A stretch of 64,000 bases of DNA, from the NCBI RefSeq assembly GCF_905404315.1, contig NC_066310.1:3906001-3970000 (forward strand). The letters run 5' to 3'. The notes under the pieces are model-generated. The model made no database searches. It saw nothing but the letters and a program-made list of their open reading frames with translations, and was not told where the DNA came from. Positions 10,626 through 22,350 of this stretch are shown here, piece after piece; within the stretch, counting starts at the first letter, position 1, and each line of letters starts with the position of its first letter. This DNA is from Leptidea sinapis. Lineage: Eukaryota > Arthropoda > Insecta > Lepidoptera > Pieridae. The position numbers were made by a program, and so were the translations under genes.

Positions 10626-11415
10626 TTAAAACCCAAAACTACACATACCAGAAAATAAGACACTGTCAGTTAATTTTGACCAAGACCATCTGTCTACAGC
10701 AAACACCACCTCCGAGGCAATAAATGGCGCTAAACTTCATAATGACAACTATGAGAAATACTATCTTGACTTATTTCATCTGAAACGTCATTGGCAGCCC
10801 CTCCTGAAAACGTGATCTGGTAAGGTCTTGAAAGGTCAGGTTAACTAAAATAATAATAATAATATAACTTTTACGCAAAAATCTAATGTAAAAACACGGT
10901 TACAATTACACGCATTTTAATCATATAAAAGTGGTTTTAATTTAATACAAATCAAAGAAAATACTAAATATATCTATTGTGTTTGAAACACGAGATATTC
11001 CTGTATGGAACATACTAATACTTGCTGCAAATGTACTAGTGGACATATGGGTTAAACGTTATGCAAACTGGGGTATTGTAATAGTGCCAACTCGACGAGC
11101 TTAGCAAGCGTTTTCTATCTTGCAGTAGAGTTTTCACAAATGTAAGCTAAGCCGGGAATTTATACCGACCGAGAATATGTTGTTCGATATAATTCTCGTA
11201 TGTATTCTAATTTTAAATTGTTGAGGAACGTTCTTGGCGCCATAAATGCATTTATTGATTGACCCGCTTTAGGTATAATGGAGTGTGATTTATGATGTAA
11301 TGTGGACGAAATAGAAATTAATTTTGTAGCTTGCTTTTTCGATAATCTACAGAATTAGCCAAGTATTCAATTGTCACTTAGCTCGAATAATTTTCATACT
11401 GTATATTTATTATAG
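10626..11415. other. Intron 2 sequence with nothing recognised
   Basis: AT-rich; no feature that I can support. Confidence 0.4.
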
Positions 11416-11806
11416 ACTAGCTGATGACCGCGACGTCGTCCGCGTAGATAAATTGTTTTTAAAAATAATAAACAAGTTTGGAATTGAAGATTATCTCATG
11501 TCCTATTCCGGTTGCGGTTTCCGTTTTCGCTCCCATTCGTAACACAGTATTTGAATCTTATTTCGAGGAAGATTGCTATGGCAAAATAAACCTTCTCTTG
11601 GTCAACATATAGCTCGTCAACATGACTTTCAGTTTTACAAAAATCCCGCTGGAACCATGGATTTTTCCGGGATAACTTGTAGCCTACGTCCCTTCTCATG
11701 CTTTAGTCTAACGCTGTACTAAATTTCATCAAAATCGGTTCAGTACCTCCGACGCAAAAGCGAAATAAACAAACTTACATTCACATTTATAATATTAATA
11801 GGGATT
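11416..11806 (-). mobile_element. Lep1-type Helitron-like element
   Basis: Read on the minus strand it runs from a taatattataaatgtgaatg-like 5' end through the ccgattttgatgaaattt block and ggtttccgttttcgctccc region to the gcggacgacgtcgcgg and ctagt 3' end, the layout of the Lep1/Helitron repeats of Lepidoptera. Non-coding; no target duplication is expected for Helitrons. Confidence 0.75.
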
Positions 11807-12495
11807 ACATACATACAGTATAGTATAAACCATTGATATTATATTTATTAATATTAATTAGAGGGAAGTAAGGTTAAAAGGTAAAAAAGACAAAATAAGC
11901 CGTAACCTTAAACCCTTTAATTACGTTTAATGGTAATAAATTGCTGCTTGCCTCTCACGATGACAAAGGGTGCGGGATAACCGGAGTGGGGTCTATTACT
12001 AAAAAGGTGTCATCTTAAGGCGAAGAGTAAGCAGAAAACACGCAAACATGGTGTTTTTAGACAAGTTTTGTGGTGAAAGTATAGCATTTCGAGCTATGAA
12101 CACTACTTAATCCTGTTACACATATCCTTAAGTCTTATTTGTAAGTTGCTAATGCTTGCTGTTGGTTATAGTTAACACTGCCGAGCCTTTTTGAACTACC
12201 ACTTTTCTTTGAAGTTAAACAAGTTTTTTGGCATGGCGTGACGCATTTTTTTGGTACTACTCTCAGAAAAGTTATTCTTATAGGACGAGGATTGTAAGCA
12301 TATAAACTGTTTTCCACGCAAGAATTTTGAAAATATTGGCTTTGTTACAAGAGGGCGGGCCGGCGGCCGTGAACTCATATCGCTCAAGGTCGCTGGCATT
12401 TAGTGTCGCCTTAATTAGTCATGCCTTTTTCACAAAGCTTATTCGCATGCCATCGGTCTTAACTGTGATAAAAACATTCGACCCTTAGGTAGTGT
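11807..12495. other. Intron 2 sequence, possibly old repeat
   Basis: A GC-rich patch near 12350-12380 (gggcgggccggcggccg) adjoins the repeat end at 12496. No gene is supported. Confidence 0.35.
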
Positions 12496-12545
12496 GGAAT
12501 CTAGTTGCAGTGCAGCGGAGACCAATCCTTAATCCAAGATTCAAT
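12496..12545 (-). repeat. Third copy of the THAP-type repeat end
   Basis: Reads gcagcggagaccaatcctta, the inverted form of the 2508 end and the same orientation as the 16800-16853 end. The adjoining 12100-12495 sequence does not match the other copies by eye, so this may be the other terminus of a different member. Confidence 0.55.
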
Positions 12546-12708
12546 ATTATATAATACATAGCTGGTTATAGCTTCCCGTATATCCAGGCGAAACGCCATC
12601 TGCTTATAATTTAGTGAGTTGGGCTAGTCATTAAACCAACTTACGAAAATAGCTGAAGCTAAAAAGCTCCTGTTACATAATTTAGCTGATAACATCGTTT
12701 ATTTTCAG

Positions 12709-12789
12709 CAAGTGTCGTGGATCCGGAAACGTGACTGGCATATCCTGAGCTCCGGGAAATTCACCTACACCAACGATGAGAGGTTTCAG
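12709..12789 (+). CDS. dpr: dpr-family gene, coding exon 3 (Ig domain 1 core)
   Basis: Phase 0 exon of 27 codons between acceptor tttattttcag and donor gtatgt. It reads QVSWIRKRDWHIL, the invariant Trp of the C-strand followed by the R(R/K)RD signature of dpr proteins, then SSGKFTYTNDERFQ, matching the family's YTxDxRF motif. Splitting the first Ig domain over three exons at these points fits the dpr family as I know it. RDWHIL and YTNDERF favour the dpr12-like branch, but this is from memory only. Confidence 0.95.
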
Positions 12790-12884
12790 GTATGTTTTAA
12801 ATTTATAATATAAACGCTACTGCCAAGACTAACGAAACAGCATCGGTCAATAGGTTGAATCTTTTTGATCATTTATACGTCTAA

Positions 12885-13316
12885 ATTCAAATTCAAATAT
12901 TTTTATTCAAAATAGAATGTGACATCACTTATTGAAAGTCAAAAACTATCACCCATTCCAAAACAAGAACGGGCGCAACAAACTCAGACTTTTGTCATCT
13001 GAAAATATGTTTACAAATTAATATTGTACTATTAAACATACTATGTAATAGCCTCCATTCCCTAATTGGGAATGGATGCTATTAAATAGTTGTAGGTAGT
13101 TAGTTAATAGTTGTACTATTGTAGCATCATTAAGAAAGTCTTTTGTGGTATAGTAGTAGTAACCTTTACCATACAAATGTTTTTTAACAATTCTTTGGAA
13201 TATCATCATAATTTTGTTGTAAACATTTTCTGGGATCCGTTGTAAAAGCATATACATCGCCCCACAAAAGACTTACTAACTCGACTTAGCCGAGTGTAGG
13301 CATTAAAAGTTTATGT
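12885..13316 (-). mobile_element. LINE-C 3' end
   Basis: Minus-strand fragment encoding GRCIYMLLQRIPENVYNKI and FQRIVKKHLYGKGYYYYTTKDFLND, the C-terminus of a LINE polyprotein, followed by a 3' UTR that ends in the short tail ctattttgaataaaaatattt. Related copies are at 51420-51810 and 58190-58585 on the plus strand, and a scrap lies at 34815-34855. Confidence 0.75.
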
Positions 13317-13484
13317 CTGTTCCTGGTGATAGCATTATGGTTATGTTCTAGTTTCTAGTTGAGAAGCAACAGTCAAGATATTAATTTCTTTAAAATTTGC
13401 TCTCAATGATTCTTTAGGACCTAGGTTATAAATCATTGACTGTGACAGCTTTGAAATCGTCCAAAAAAATTGAGGATGACAGTT

Positions 13485-13650
13485 AACCTCTATTTTGAGC
13501 GATGCACGCACACTAACACAATACATACAAATCGCGAGTGTAAGTCATAGCTTGTCATGCACACTATAGTAATAAATCTGGCATGTTTTCATCGCTTGTC
13601 AAGCAGAAAGAGACTCCATCTAGACTGTATAAATTATCCAAGGAAAATCT
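13485..13650 (-). mobile_element. MITE M2, partial copy
   Basis: Shares acaaatcgcgagtgtaagtc and the terminal tctagactgtataaattat block with the complete copy at 29853-30078, inverted. Confidence 0.65.
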
Positions 13651-13699
13651 GTTGACTTTCACCACGGTGTCCCTGGTTTGATTCCGGGCACGCACGTAC

Positions 13700-13977
13700 C
13701 TCTTAATAGTGATTTTCATTATTATAACACTAGAAATAAGGGATTGCTTGTAACTAATTCTAGTAGGCTTCATAAGATGCATAATAGCTTTAAGGGTAAA
13801 TGTATACACTTCTATAATAAAGTCCCAGCCACTGTTCAGGCATTATCTATAAATAAATTTAAATGTTTTATAAAAAAATGGCTCCGTCGAAAATCCTATT
13901 ACTCCACTGCTGAATATCTAAATGATCGGACAGCCTGGGACTAGATTGTGATTATTTTATAGCGATAGAAATGACTG
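13700..13977 (+). mobile_element. LINE-B 3' end (5'-truncated)
   Basis: The open frame to 13944 encodes HYYNTRNKGLL, NSFKGKCIHFYNKVPATVQ, then KCFIKKWLRRKSYYSTAEYLND and a stop, the C-terminus of the LINE-B family (also at 39290-41085, 45275-45775 and 63250-63375). The 3' UTR stops after about 35 bp, where different sequence begins. Confidence 0.8.
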
Positions 13978-15035
13978 CTGACACTGAACTGACATGCATT
14001 TACTATGAACGATCCTGCCAATAGGCAAGACAATGTCCCACCAGCAACCAATCCACGTTCCACACGCGAGCAGTACGCAGCAATAGGATGCAGATCCGCA
14101 CTCGGAGGAAATTCCGCGTGACAGGAAAACCGCCCTAGAGGCTCAAAAGCCGATCCCCTCAACTGGGACGCAGACATAATATGTCTGGTGTCAAAATGGC
14201 GATAGCTGCGAACCAGACATATTGTGTTCGATCCGCTATGGTCTCCGATTTCTTTTTTTTTTGTTTATTTTAATTGCGAGCGCAACGATGTAAGAATGAA
14301 ACAAATCAATTTTCGATAAACAAGGAAATCATTAATGTCAATAGCACACTCGACGCCATACAATTTTTTTTTAAATATTCATTTATTAATTCAGGCGCGC
14401 GAGCACCCTGCATTGGACTTAATTTTCTCATGTTTTTCGTGTAAAATAAAGTATGGAGATGTAACCTTTTACATAAAATTACAGTTAAATAATGTTTTGT
14501 TATGCAATATAATTATCAATTTCTATAAATCATTGTCTTATTTGTTAGATCTGAGGGTTTCAATAAAAAAATCCGGGAGGGAAAAAAACTTCAACTTTAG
14601 CCAACGATTGATAAAATTATTAAGTATTTATCGTTACTATTATTTGTTTTGCAAGACAGGGACAAAAGACCCTCACACCAAAAGCTTAAATTCTTATGAA
14701 TTTGTATTTCTTTGTTTGATTTTAATTTTATTTTCAGTGAACATCATTATTTTTATATTATTTAATAATAACATTTGAGTCAAATACTCAATTGTGTTTA
14801 ATTATAAGCAGACTATTTCAGAGAAGATCGCTGATGGTTTTTAAAGCAAAGTTTTCAAATAACCAATTTACGGCGAATTGTTCACGTTGATAATCTGTCA
14901 ATATTTACAAATCGTTAATTACAGTAAAACAGGCGTAATTTTCTTGTTGTTTTCTGTTGTGAAAATAAAATAAATAAAATGTTTAGCGGTGAAGTTATAA
15001 TAGCTAACAAATACTTGAAAAACAATTAAGTAAGG
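13978..15035. other. Intron 3 sequence, mixed
   Basis: A GC-richer patch at 13980-14190 ends in a short inverted repeat (acataatatgtctggt at 14175 and accagacatattgtg at 14211), perhaps a transposon fragment. The 147-codon frame at 14335-14778 is AT-rich and looks like chance. Nothing else is recognised. Confidence 0.4.
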
Positions 15036-15170
15036 AACAATATGTGTTTTTAAACTTTTATCATCGGAACTTTAACATTGTAATTATTATGACGGGTACT
15101 CACGATATATATTTTATTATTTGATGCCGATATTTCGATCCAATTGCATGAATCGTAAGCGACGTAAAAA
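15036..15170 (-). repeat. Penelope-like 3' non-coding end, solo fragment
   Basis: Matches the inverted ends at 35021-35120 and 35519-35620 (tatgacgggtactcacgata, atatttcgatccaattgc, gcatgaatcg). Orientation is opposite to the coding strand of the 35-kb element. Confidence 0.7.
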
Positions 15171-15234
15171 AAGATGGTGTGACTTATCATCGGTAAGTTT
15201 ATTTATATAAGATAGGTTGGCAAACAGTGTAAAT

Positions 15235-16853
15235 AATTTAGTAAAACGATTTTTTTTCGTTAAACATGGTATGTATATTGACAAGTATTCACATCCCTTT
15301 CTCTCCCGCTTGTCAGAATGAGACAGATTAAAGGACGCTACAAGCACACAGTCAGAAATGAAAACTATAGAGTAGCTCTTATTTAAAGGCCCAATAAACA
15401 ATGATTAGCGATATTGTATTTTGTGCACAGAAAGTCATTGCCAGTGAATATGAATGTCTTACAAGAACGTGAACAATTACAAACTAGTGCTATTTACACG
15501 GTATCACAGACGTATCGTAACTTCATGATAATTGATACTTATTTACAACGCAAATCTGTAAAAGCTTATCGTTTTCAGCTTTTCCGTACATAAGATAGTG
15601 AAAGAGAACTGGTGCCAGTTGGTAGCAAGAGAGAGATGTGAATAATTTTACAATAATTTCCTCAAAGTTGATATTTATAATATTAAACTTAAAGCTTAAA
15701 GCGGTAATAACCGCTAAAAGTTTAAATAATCATAAAGTATGATAAAACTTTTTTAACTTTAATCGTATTGAAATCTCTTTCAAAAGTCAATATATTTTGA
15801 CGCTCATACAACAGTCCAATTCAAAATGTGATAAAAGCTGTCATACCAAGATATGTTGGTGTCCGCTTACACTACGAATGATAAAAATATACCCTGGAAC
15901 AGATTTCTCAAAGACACAATTTAACAAATTAAATTTATTTCAGGGTACTTAACATTTACATTTAGTTATTTAGTTGCCCGAATTATTTTATGAATATAAA
16001 AATATTATATTTGAGTGTTTGTCTCTCTTATTATACCTTACCTTACCTTCCAAATACATTTAGAGCATTAAAAAGTAACAAATATACGCACAAACCAATA
16101 AATAAACATACAAACTTTCGCCTTTATAATACGAGTGTAATATTTGATTAAAAACATAAAAAGCCTCCGACTGAACAGATCTTGATCAGAAAATAGGGAC
16201 AGACTGTCAAACGTAAGACTTATAGCAACCCTCATTTTCGTCTGGGTTTAAAAAAATACCTAACTGCTACTCCACTGATGTCACTGTCCAAATCGGGCTC
16301 TAAATTCAAACTACGCAGCTCAAACTGAAAAATTGCTGCCACAACTACAGTAAATGCAGAAATTTATAGACATAGCAGTCGGCAGCTTATTACTCGTATG
16401 GTATCATTTGTGGCATGTGCCACACTTCGGCTTTGATTTTGTATGACGTGCATTGCCTTGTCATTGGGCCAACTATTAGATGCTTGTGTGCATGGCATCT
16501 TGACACTCAATGGCGTCTTTCAAATTGTGTAACATACGCTTCGTGTTATTTTGCATTGAAATTAATAAAATGCAAAATACTTACTGATGATATTATGAGA
16601 TCCCAGTGTCTTTCTTATTTCTTGTAGTATTAGTTTTACGTTTTACAACGCAACCCGGCATTTTAGTATCAGTTATTAGCAAAGTTTAACAGAACATGCG
16701 GCACGTCATCGTACGTCATCACACATTGTTCGAGACTGGCTTGACTACGCTCACTTGAGTGAAGTATTAGTTGCCGCACTTTGCGACTACGCCTGCGGTA
16801 TCTAGTTGAAGCGCAGCGGAGACTCATCCTCAATCTAAGCTCACAGGTTTCTT
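15235..16853 (-). mobile_element. THAP-type (P-element-like) repeat, right copy
   Basis: Reverse complement of the repeat seen at 2508-2677 plus 3515-4765, here in one piece. The end at 16800-16853 reads gcagcggagactcatcctc. A minus-strand frame starts at 16661 with MPGCVVKR and continues KKDTGIS, and is followed by an atcatcag-taagta sequence that looks like a damaged exon end. That order fits a THAP domain first exon (Cys-X4-Cys ... GISxH). The second Cys is lost by a small deletion and a stop follows GIS, so it is dead. The rest is non-coding. Confidence 0.7.
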
Positions 16854-17211
16854 CATGGGTGGGTTATAAAGGATGAGATTTGATAAAACTTTTATTGCAC
16901 TTGTCAAATGTAAGGTGATATAAGTAATTTCTTAATAATAATGAATTTTCGACTTAATTAAGCACACATTTATTTATTCCAAAAATGTAAATGGATTCAG
17001 CGGCATAAGACCTCTTTGTTGTAACAAAAGAAAACAGTATTACCCGGCTAAATTGAAAATTCTCTATTCACTCTCATATAATTTGCAGTTAGGCACTAAC
17101 TTTACATTGAAGGGTAATTATATTATGCACCAGTGTGTAATATTATTATGCACGTGTATGTTATAGTTCGTTTTATGGCCCTTAGCATGATGTAATAAGG
17201 CTCACTTTATG
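16854..17211. other. Intron 3 sequence with nothing recognised
   Basis: AT-rich; no feature that I can support. Confidence 0.4.
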
Positions 17212-17500
17212 AGGAATTCAAAAAAGGAGCAGGTTCTCAATTCGTCTTTATTTTTATTTTTTATGTTTGTTACCTCAAAACTTTCGACTGGGTGAACCAA
17301 TTTTGATAATTCTGTTTTGTTTGAAAGCTGGTGCTTCCCGAGTGGTCCCATTGTAATGCGGTCGAGATCTGACAGTGGAATCCATGAGGAAACCAAAATA
17401 AAAGTATTAAATTTTGATATACATACGTATAGCAAAGTGGATGATAAATTTACGAATAATTCAATATCGCGCAACCGATTTCGATGATTCTTTTTTATTG
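17212..17500 (+). repeat. Dispersed repeat with the caattcgtc ... cgactgggtgaacc core
   Basis: Shares ggttctcaattcgtc, cctcaaaactttcgactggg and tttgaaagctggtg with 43248-43400. Widespread in Lepidoptera in my memory; class uncertain, possibly Helitron-associated. Confidence 0.6.
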
Positions 17501-17746
17501 GAAAGCATATACTTCAAAGATAGTTTGGTGAGAGTTTGGTTAGGTTCTGATTACGGAATCCATGACAAAGTAACGGAACACTGTCTGTAATCAAATTGCA
17601 AAGTACGTACGTTCATTGCTGCATTGAAAAATTTAGTATATTTACACATATTTAGACAAATTGTTAGTTAGAGTACTTTAAATTCACTAAAAATCATAAA
17701 ATAAAAAAAAATAGCAAAAAACAACCGCCTTCACAAACACTATTCC

Positions 17747-17884
17747 AAAACAATATATATAATGTGCTCTAAAAAGTATAAAATAATTGCGTATTTTTTA
17801 TACAATTTAATTAATTAATATAATTCTAGTCTAGTTATTTTTATTATTTTTATACTTTTTAGTGCATATTATATATATTGTTTT
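17747..17884. repeat. MITE-like inverted repeat
   Basis: Left arm 17747-17788 and right arm 17843-17884 are near-complementary 42-bp arms around a short AT-rich loop (aaaacaatatatataat, agtataaaa blocks). A related single arm is at 43485-43530. Confidence 0.7.
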
Positions 17885-17948
17885 CAATTCATAGTACCTA
17901 TTGACACGGTTTCAGCACAGTAGATATAATATGAACCAATATAGAAAC

Positions 17949-18200
17949 TTTTTTTATGACAGTAAGGGACGAGACGAGCAGGACGTTCAGCTGATGGTAA
18001 TTGATACGCCCTGCCCATAACAATGCAGCACGGCTCGGGATTCTTGAAATACCCAATATTCCTAAGCGGCACTACAATTATTGTGATCGTCACCTTGAGA
18101 CGTAAGATGTTAAGTCTCATTTGCCCAGTAGTTTCACTAGCTACGGCGCCCTTCAGACCGAAACACAGTAATGCGTACACACTACTGCTTCACGGCAGAA
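17949..18200 (-). mobile_element. S1 SINE-like element, 5' end missing
   Basis: T-run, then gacagtaagggacgagacg and the hairpin; stops at cacggcagaac so the S1 5' end is missing. The hairpin arms carry mismatches. Confidence 0.8.
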
Positions 18201-18837
18201 CTAAGCCTTGATCATAAAATACTTAACTAAACGTGCGTACACTCGTAACAATAGGGTTGTCAGGTTATTTTTCTAACCGACTTTAAAAAAGGAGTTTTGG
18301 AACGAAGTTCCTTATGGGGCGAAGCGAAGAAGTTATAGTGTATGTATGATGGCTATTCAGTGTCTAATGTTAATATTATTGTCTACATGATGACGATTAT
18401 GCAATATTTTTAAACAATATTTTATTCAATGTTTATCATGGAAATATTTTTTTTGAAATATTGACGGGAAACTTTCAAATATCTGTTATTAAACCTTGTC
18501 CGTTGAAGTTTCACATCTACCACAGTCTTCAGAAACTCTTCGCTGCAGTCATCCCATGTGGTTTAAGAGAGAAATGGATTTAAATTTAAATCTGAAATGC
18601 GAAACCATAAATATCGCGTTCTAGTTTGTACATAAACGTAATAACTATAATCATTATTTTGAATAGCAGCGAGTTAATATTGGAAATGGTCTGCATTGAT
18701 AAATAGAATTCATATTTTCATTTATGAACTTACTTCAAAGTTTAAATGAGATTCAATCATATATAGCGTTTGATATCGAGTTTGAATTATTAATAAGTTA
18801 AGCAGGTTATTTATGAAATGATATTATGTTTTGTACC
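18201..18837. other. Intron 3 sequence with nothing recognised
   Basis: A short ccgactttaaaaaaggag motif at 18279 matches a common Lepidoptera repeat. Otherwise nothing supported. Confidence 0.4.
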
Positions 18838-18960
18838 TTAGATAGTTTATACGTCTAGATATATTATTTTGCTGTTAAACAAGCGATAAAAACAGGCCAG
18901 GAATATTAGTTTAGTGTGCGTGATAATCTACGTCTTACACTCGCGATTTGTATGACACTA
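18838..18960 (+). mobile_element. MITE M2, left half
   Basis: Shares gataaaaacaggccagga and cttacactcgcgatttgtatg with 29853-30078; the right half is absent, replaced at about 18958 by tataagggcaaacgc. Confidence 0.65.
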
Positions 18961-19559
18961 TAAGGGCAAACGCAGACGACAGACGATCCGTGCCGCTCTT
19001 TTTAGTCTGTGATAATAAAACATATAGAATTATAAGCAGTACCACATACGACATGCAAAAAGTCCAAAATATCCTTTAGATCTGACAGACCGCGCCGCAC
19101 CGCACCGCGTTAACTCGCGCTAACGAAGGCGTTGTACCATTGCCCTATAGTAATGCCGACAAAATGACCGAAAGTACCTAATACTGGGCCTAAATCATGA
19201 ACGTGTAGATAGTCTCGTGTCATCGTATCATAATAAAATGTAATATAACAACATAACTTCAAGCGACCGGGGGTTCATAAAGTTTAACTTTATATTTCAG
19301 TTACCTTCACTTGTGATGTGTTTTAAGAATAAAATATATAATATACTTACTTTATAAAATCTCTGTAACAATTCAAAGGCCTTATCGTCTTGTAAGAACT
19401 ATATGCCTTTCAAAGCTGGCGTCTCAAATCTAGGGCTCTATCTGTAGGATGTTAACCTTATAATATAAAAGCATAAATAAAAGTGCTAACAATCTGCCGG
19501 GTAGGCATGCAAAAATAATATTTTACAAGTTTTTAAGTTTACAGTGAAAATAATAATAA
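18961..19559. other. Intron 3 sequence, possible short MITE
   Basis: 18959-19147 starts tataagggca and ends tgccctata, a weak 9-10 bp inverted pair that may mark a small DNA element. Nothing else recognised. Confidence 0.35.
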
Positions 19560-19875
19560 TAATAATCATTTATAGTAAAAAAACATAAAAAATTAAAAAC
19601 CTCATTATACATAAATTTCTATCCATAATAATATTATTAAAATATGAAAAATAAAAATTGTTTACTTTAAATGACAATTTGAAATATCTAAATTTACTTA
19701 TTCTAATGACTATAGATTCATGACTGTTAAATACTCTTTAACTGAATAATATATCTTCGTCATTAAGAATTCCTTAATTTTATTTTTAAAAGAGTTAATA
19801 TTTAAGTTTTGGTCCGCTAATGATGCTGGTAGTTTATATTTGTTATTGTTTATAAATAAAGTTCTAAAGTGGGAT
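19560..19875 (-). mobile_element. LINE C-terminal fragment and 3' end
   Basis: Minus-strand frame (19892-19710) reads ASHFRTLFINNNKYKLPAS, then INSFKNKIKEFLMTKIYYSVKEYL, the same type of C-terminus as LINE-B but diverged. The 3' tail runs into the aataataataat repeat near 19553. Confidence 0.65.
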
Positions 19876-20180
19876 GCAACCTGTTCAGACACGCTGGCCC
19901 CTTCCCATCTACATGGAACTTACAACAGAGCGGCTTGTGAAGCGGGTGAAAAAGATAAAGCATGCGAATACAGGGGTCTAGGCTCTGAATATGATTTTGT
20001 CCCATTCAGCGTCGAGACCCTTGGTCCGTAGGGTCCTAGTGCTATAAGGCTTTTTAAGGAAATAGTAAAAAGGATAGTCGACATCACAGGAGACGCAAGA
20101 GCTGGCTCGTACAAAGAATTAGTCTAGATATTCAAAGGGGAACGCTGCCAGTATCTTCGGAACCTTGCTTTTAGATTTAG
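19876..20180 (+). pseudogene. Retroelement C-terminal domain relic
   Basis: Plus-strand frame with two stops: DTLAPSHL, AACEAGEKDKACEY, YDFVPFSVETLGP, stop, LFKEIVKRIVDITGDARAGSY. I recall this as a C-terminal region of reverse-transcriptase polyproteins of insects and other invertebrates (FxPxxVETLGPWG ... TGDxRAGSY). Which retroelement class is uncertain. It ends near RGNAA-like sequence at 20150. Confidence 0.5.
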
Positions 20181-21575
20181 ATTCTGCATTATTTTTTTTT
20201 TAAATATATATAACAAGCAGTTCATGGCACTAGAACCAGCTAGTTGACTGTTACAGCTTGCTGAAGCTTACAATTTCTTTTTCACCTCTCAGCACGAAAA
20301 GGGCGCTATTGCTACGTGAAAACTCGCGTGAAGCAAAGTGATTTAAACTTCGAACCCCACGTGACCATACATCCGGTAATTACTCCGCGTTAAAAAAATA
20401 AACAGTGCGATCCGGTGCGTTCCAAAACTCATTTTAGCCTAGCGTATTATCTCACTGTCACAAAAATTTATATGTTACTTATCCAAATTTAGATTTATAA
20501 ATTTTTCAACTTTTAATTTTTTTTTATGAGCATTTGATATTTATAACAAACATTGTTAAATATTATTTTAATTGTTTCTCTTACTATAACCTATAACACT
20601 TTTCTCGCTAGTCGAGGTGAAAAGTTGAATGTTTCACACGAGAGCAAATTTTTTATGTCTCGTGCCCTTAAATCACTCACTACTTCAGTAGTCTATATAA
20701 GAATTCAATTCTAGACTGCTTCGCCAATTCGTGATTTAAGGTCAGCACTCGCAGCAAAAAATAACTTTGCTCACTTGTTGAACAAATAAGTATTCCCTCT
20801 TCTTTTTCGTTTTTTCTTCTTCTGACTAGTATCTCTTTTGCACGCTGTGGCAATCTCTAAGTGGGTCTATATGTACCACGTTTTTGATAAATTTAATAAC
20901 GATTACTTTTAACCTTTACATTGTCCTTAAATAAATAAATTAAAAAGTGTGTGTGTACTTCTGTGTGCACGCAATTTATTCCTCGTGCTATTCGTTTTTA
21001 GAAAGAACAATTTTGTAAAAATCTCACAAAGATGGCTTTGACAATTAATTAATAAATAATTAATACGGCTGTATGGGCTCGAACCCTTTGCCTGTCCTAA
21101 AAATGGATGAAAAAACAAAAAAAAATAACGAATGTCGCAAACATCAGAAAATTTTAGGAACCAACTTCAACGTGTTACTTTTGTGTTACAGTATGCGCGC
21201 GTAGCCTAAAATTTCACCCTCACCATTTTTTCATAACTCGCCTAAAGAAATATAACTTCAAAATAAATAAATTATAAAGTAAATTTTAATTGGATGTATA
21301 ATTATGTAAGTTAACATTATCCAACCGGGTTTCCACATTGAGTGAATCTGAATATCCTATATAATACTCTCTAGCTCGTAAATTAACTCCATATTCCATA
21401 AACAACCTATCAAAATCTATTTTTCATATTGATTGTTCGTTAATATTTCCAGTTCATTGACTACATGTCATATCACTGTACCTACATGGAAGCAATTTAG
21501 CGTGCTATTTGACAGACAATGAAACGGGGTAACACGCCACGACATTGGCTTTGTTGACACTAATAATTATTGTGA
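20181..21575. other. Intron 3 sequence with nothing recognised
   Basis: A stretch at 20650-20770 (tctcgtgcccttaaatcact ... attcgtgatttaaggtcagcactcg) contains an imperfect inverted repeat around a tctatataagaattc centre. Otherwise AT-rich and unassigned. Confidence 0.35.
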
Positions 21576-22017
21576 ACTAGCTGAGACCGGCGACTTCGTC
21601 CGCGTACATACATGACTAAGCATAAGCGTAGTACTTATAAAAATATACATATTTCTTATGACAAAACTTAAGAATTTTGAATTTCCAGAAAGTTGGAAAG
21701 ATATAAAAATTATAATTATACATAAAAACAATTTTATTTCTGAACGAAGGGGGTCATATCAAAGTAAAAACAGAATTGTTGTTTTTAATTAAAGTCTTGT
21801 GTGCTAACTTTATAACAGAGTACCAAATGGTGGTCTACTGAGCTAACAGGAGGTTAATTCCGGGCATTTTCATATTTATTAACCTTTTAAACCTTCTCTG
21901 GACTTCCAAAAATAATTTAAGACCAAAATTAGCCAAATAGGTCCAGCCAATCTCGAGTTATAGCGAGACTAACGAACAGCAATTCATTTTTATATATATA
22001 TAGATAGATAGATAGAT
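21576..22017 (-). mobile_element. Helitron-like element with microsatellite end
   Basis: Starts actagctgagaccggcgacttcgtccgcg (Helitron 3' end, inverted) and runs to agcgagactaacgaacagc, followed by (TA)n at 21991-22001 and (TAGA)4 at 22002-22017. The element at 63435-63829 has the same 5' end next to (TA)n. Confidence 0.7.
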
Positions 22018-22039
22018 TATTCTATTCCCATCATATGTA

Positions 22040-22350
22040 TACCGCCAGCACTTGGTATACCTTGAAGTTCACCAGTTGATCAACGACCGAGAGTACGGCT
22101 TCGCCCTCTTCTGGTATACCTAACATATAGATGGGCGGTGGCTATCGAGAGGAAGGGGTAAGGTGTGCCAGTTAGTCAGACAGGACAGGACAGGTCGTTG
22201 TCGACGGTTATTGCTCGAACACGAAGCCCGTGAACGCTGGAGTGCCCCAAGGCTGTATGCTATCTCTGGTGTTAGCTCTGGTGTTGCAAGAGAATGTGGG
22301 CGGTGGTAATCAGTTAACACTAGGTGACCCGGACGCTCTCCTTTTCCATT
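22040..22350 (+). mobile_element. LINE-A copy with multiple internal deletions
   Basis: Pieces of the reverse transcriptase (cagttgatcaacgaccg, then gatgggcggtggctat, ggttattgctcgaaca, gtgccccaaggctgta) are joined directly to the LINE-A 3' end (ggtgttgcaagagaatgtgg at 22270, gatcagttaacac-like sequence). The poly(A) is absent. Confidence 0.8.

Noticed and set aside
13941..14177. GC-rich minus-strand ORF of 78 codons
   Set aside because: Reads no known domain on either strand; more likely a transposon fragment than a host gene.
14335..14778. 147-codon plus-strand ORF
   Set aside because: AT-driven composition, no domain, and no splice or promoter context; looks like chance in AT-rich intron.
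18023..18211. Short ORFs reading LSLICPVISLATAPF in several places
   Set aside because: They are the antisense of the S1 repeat and recur only because S1 recurs.
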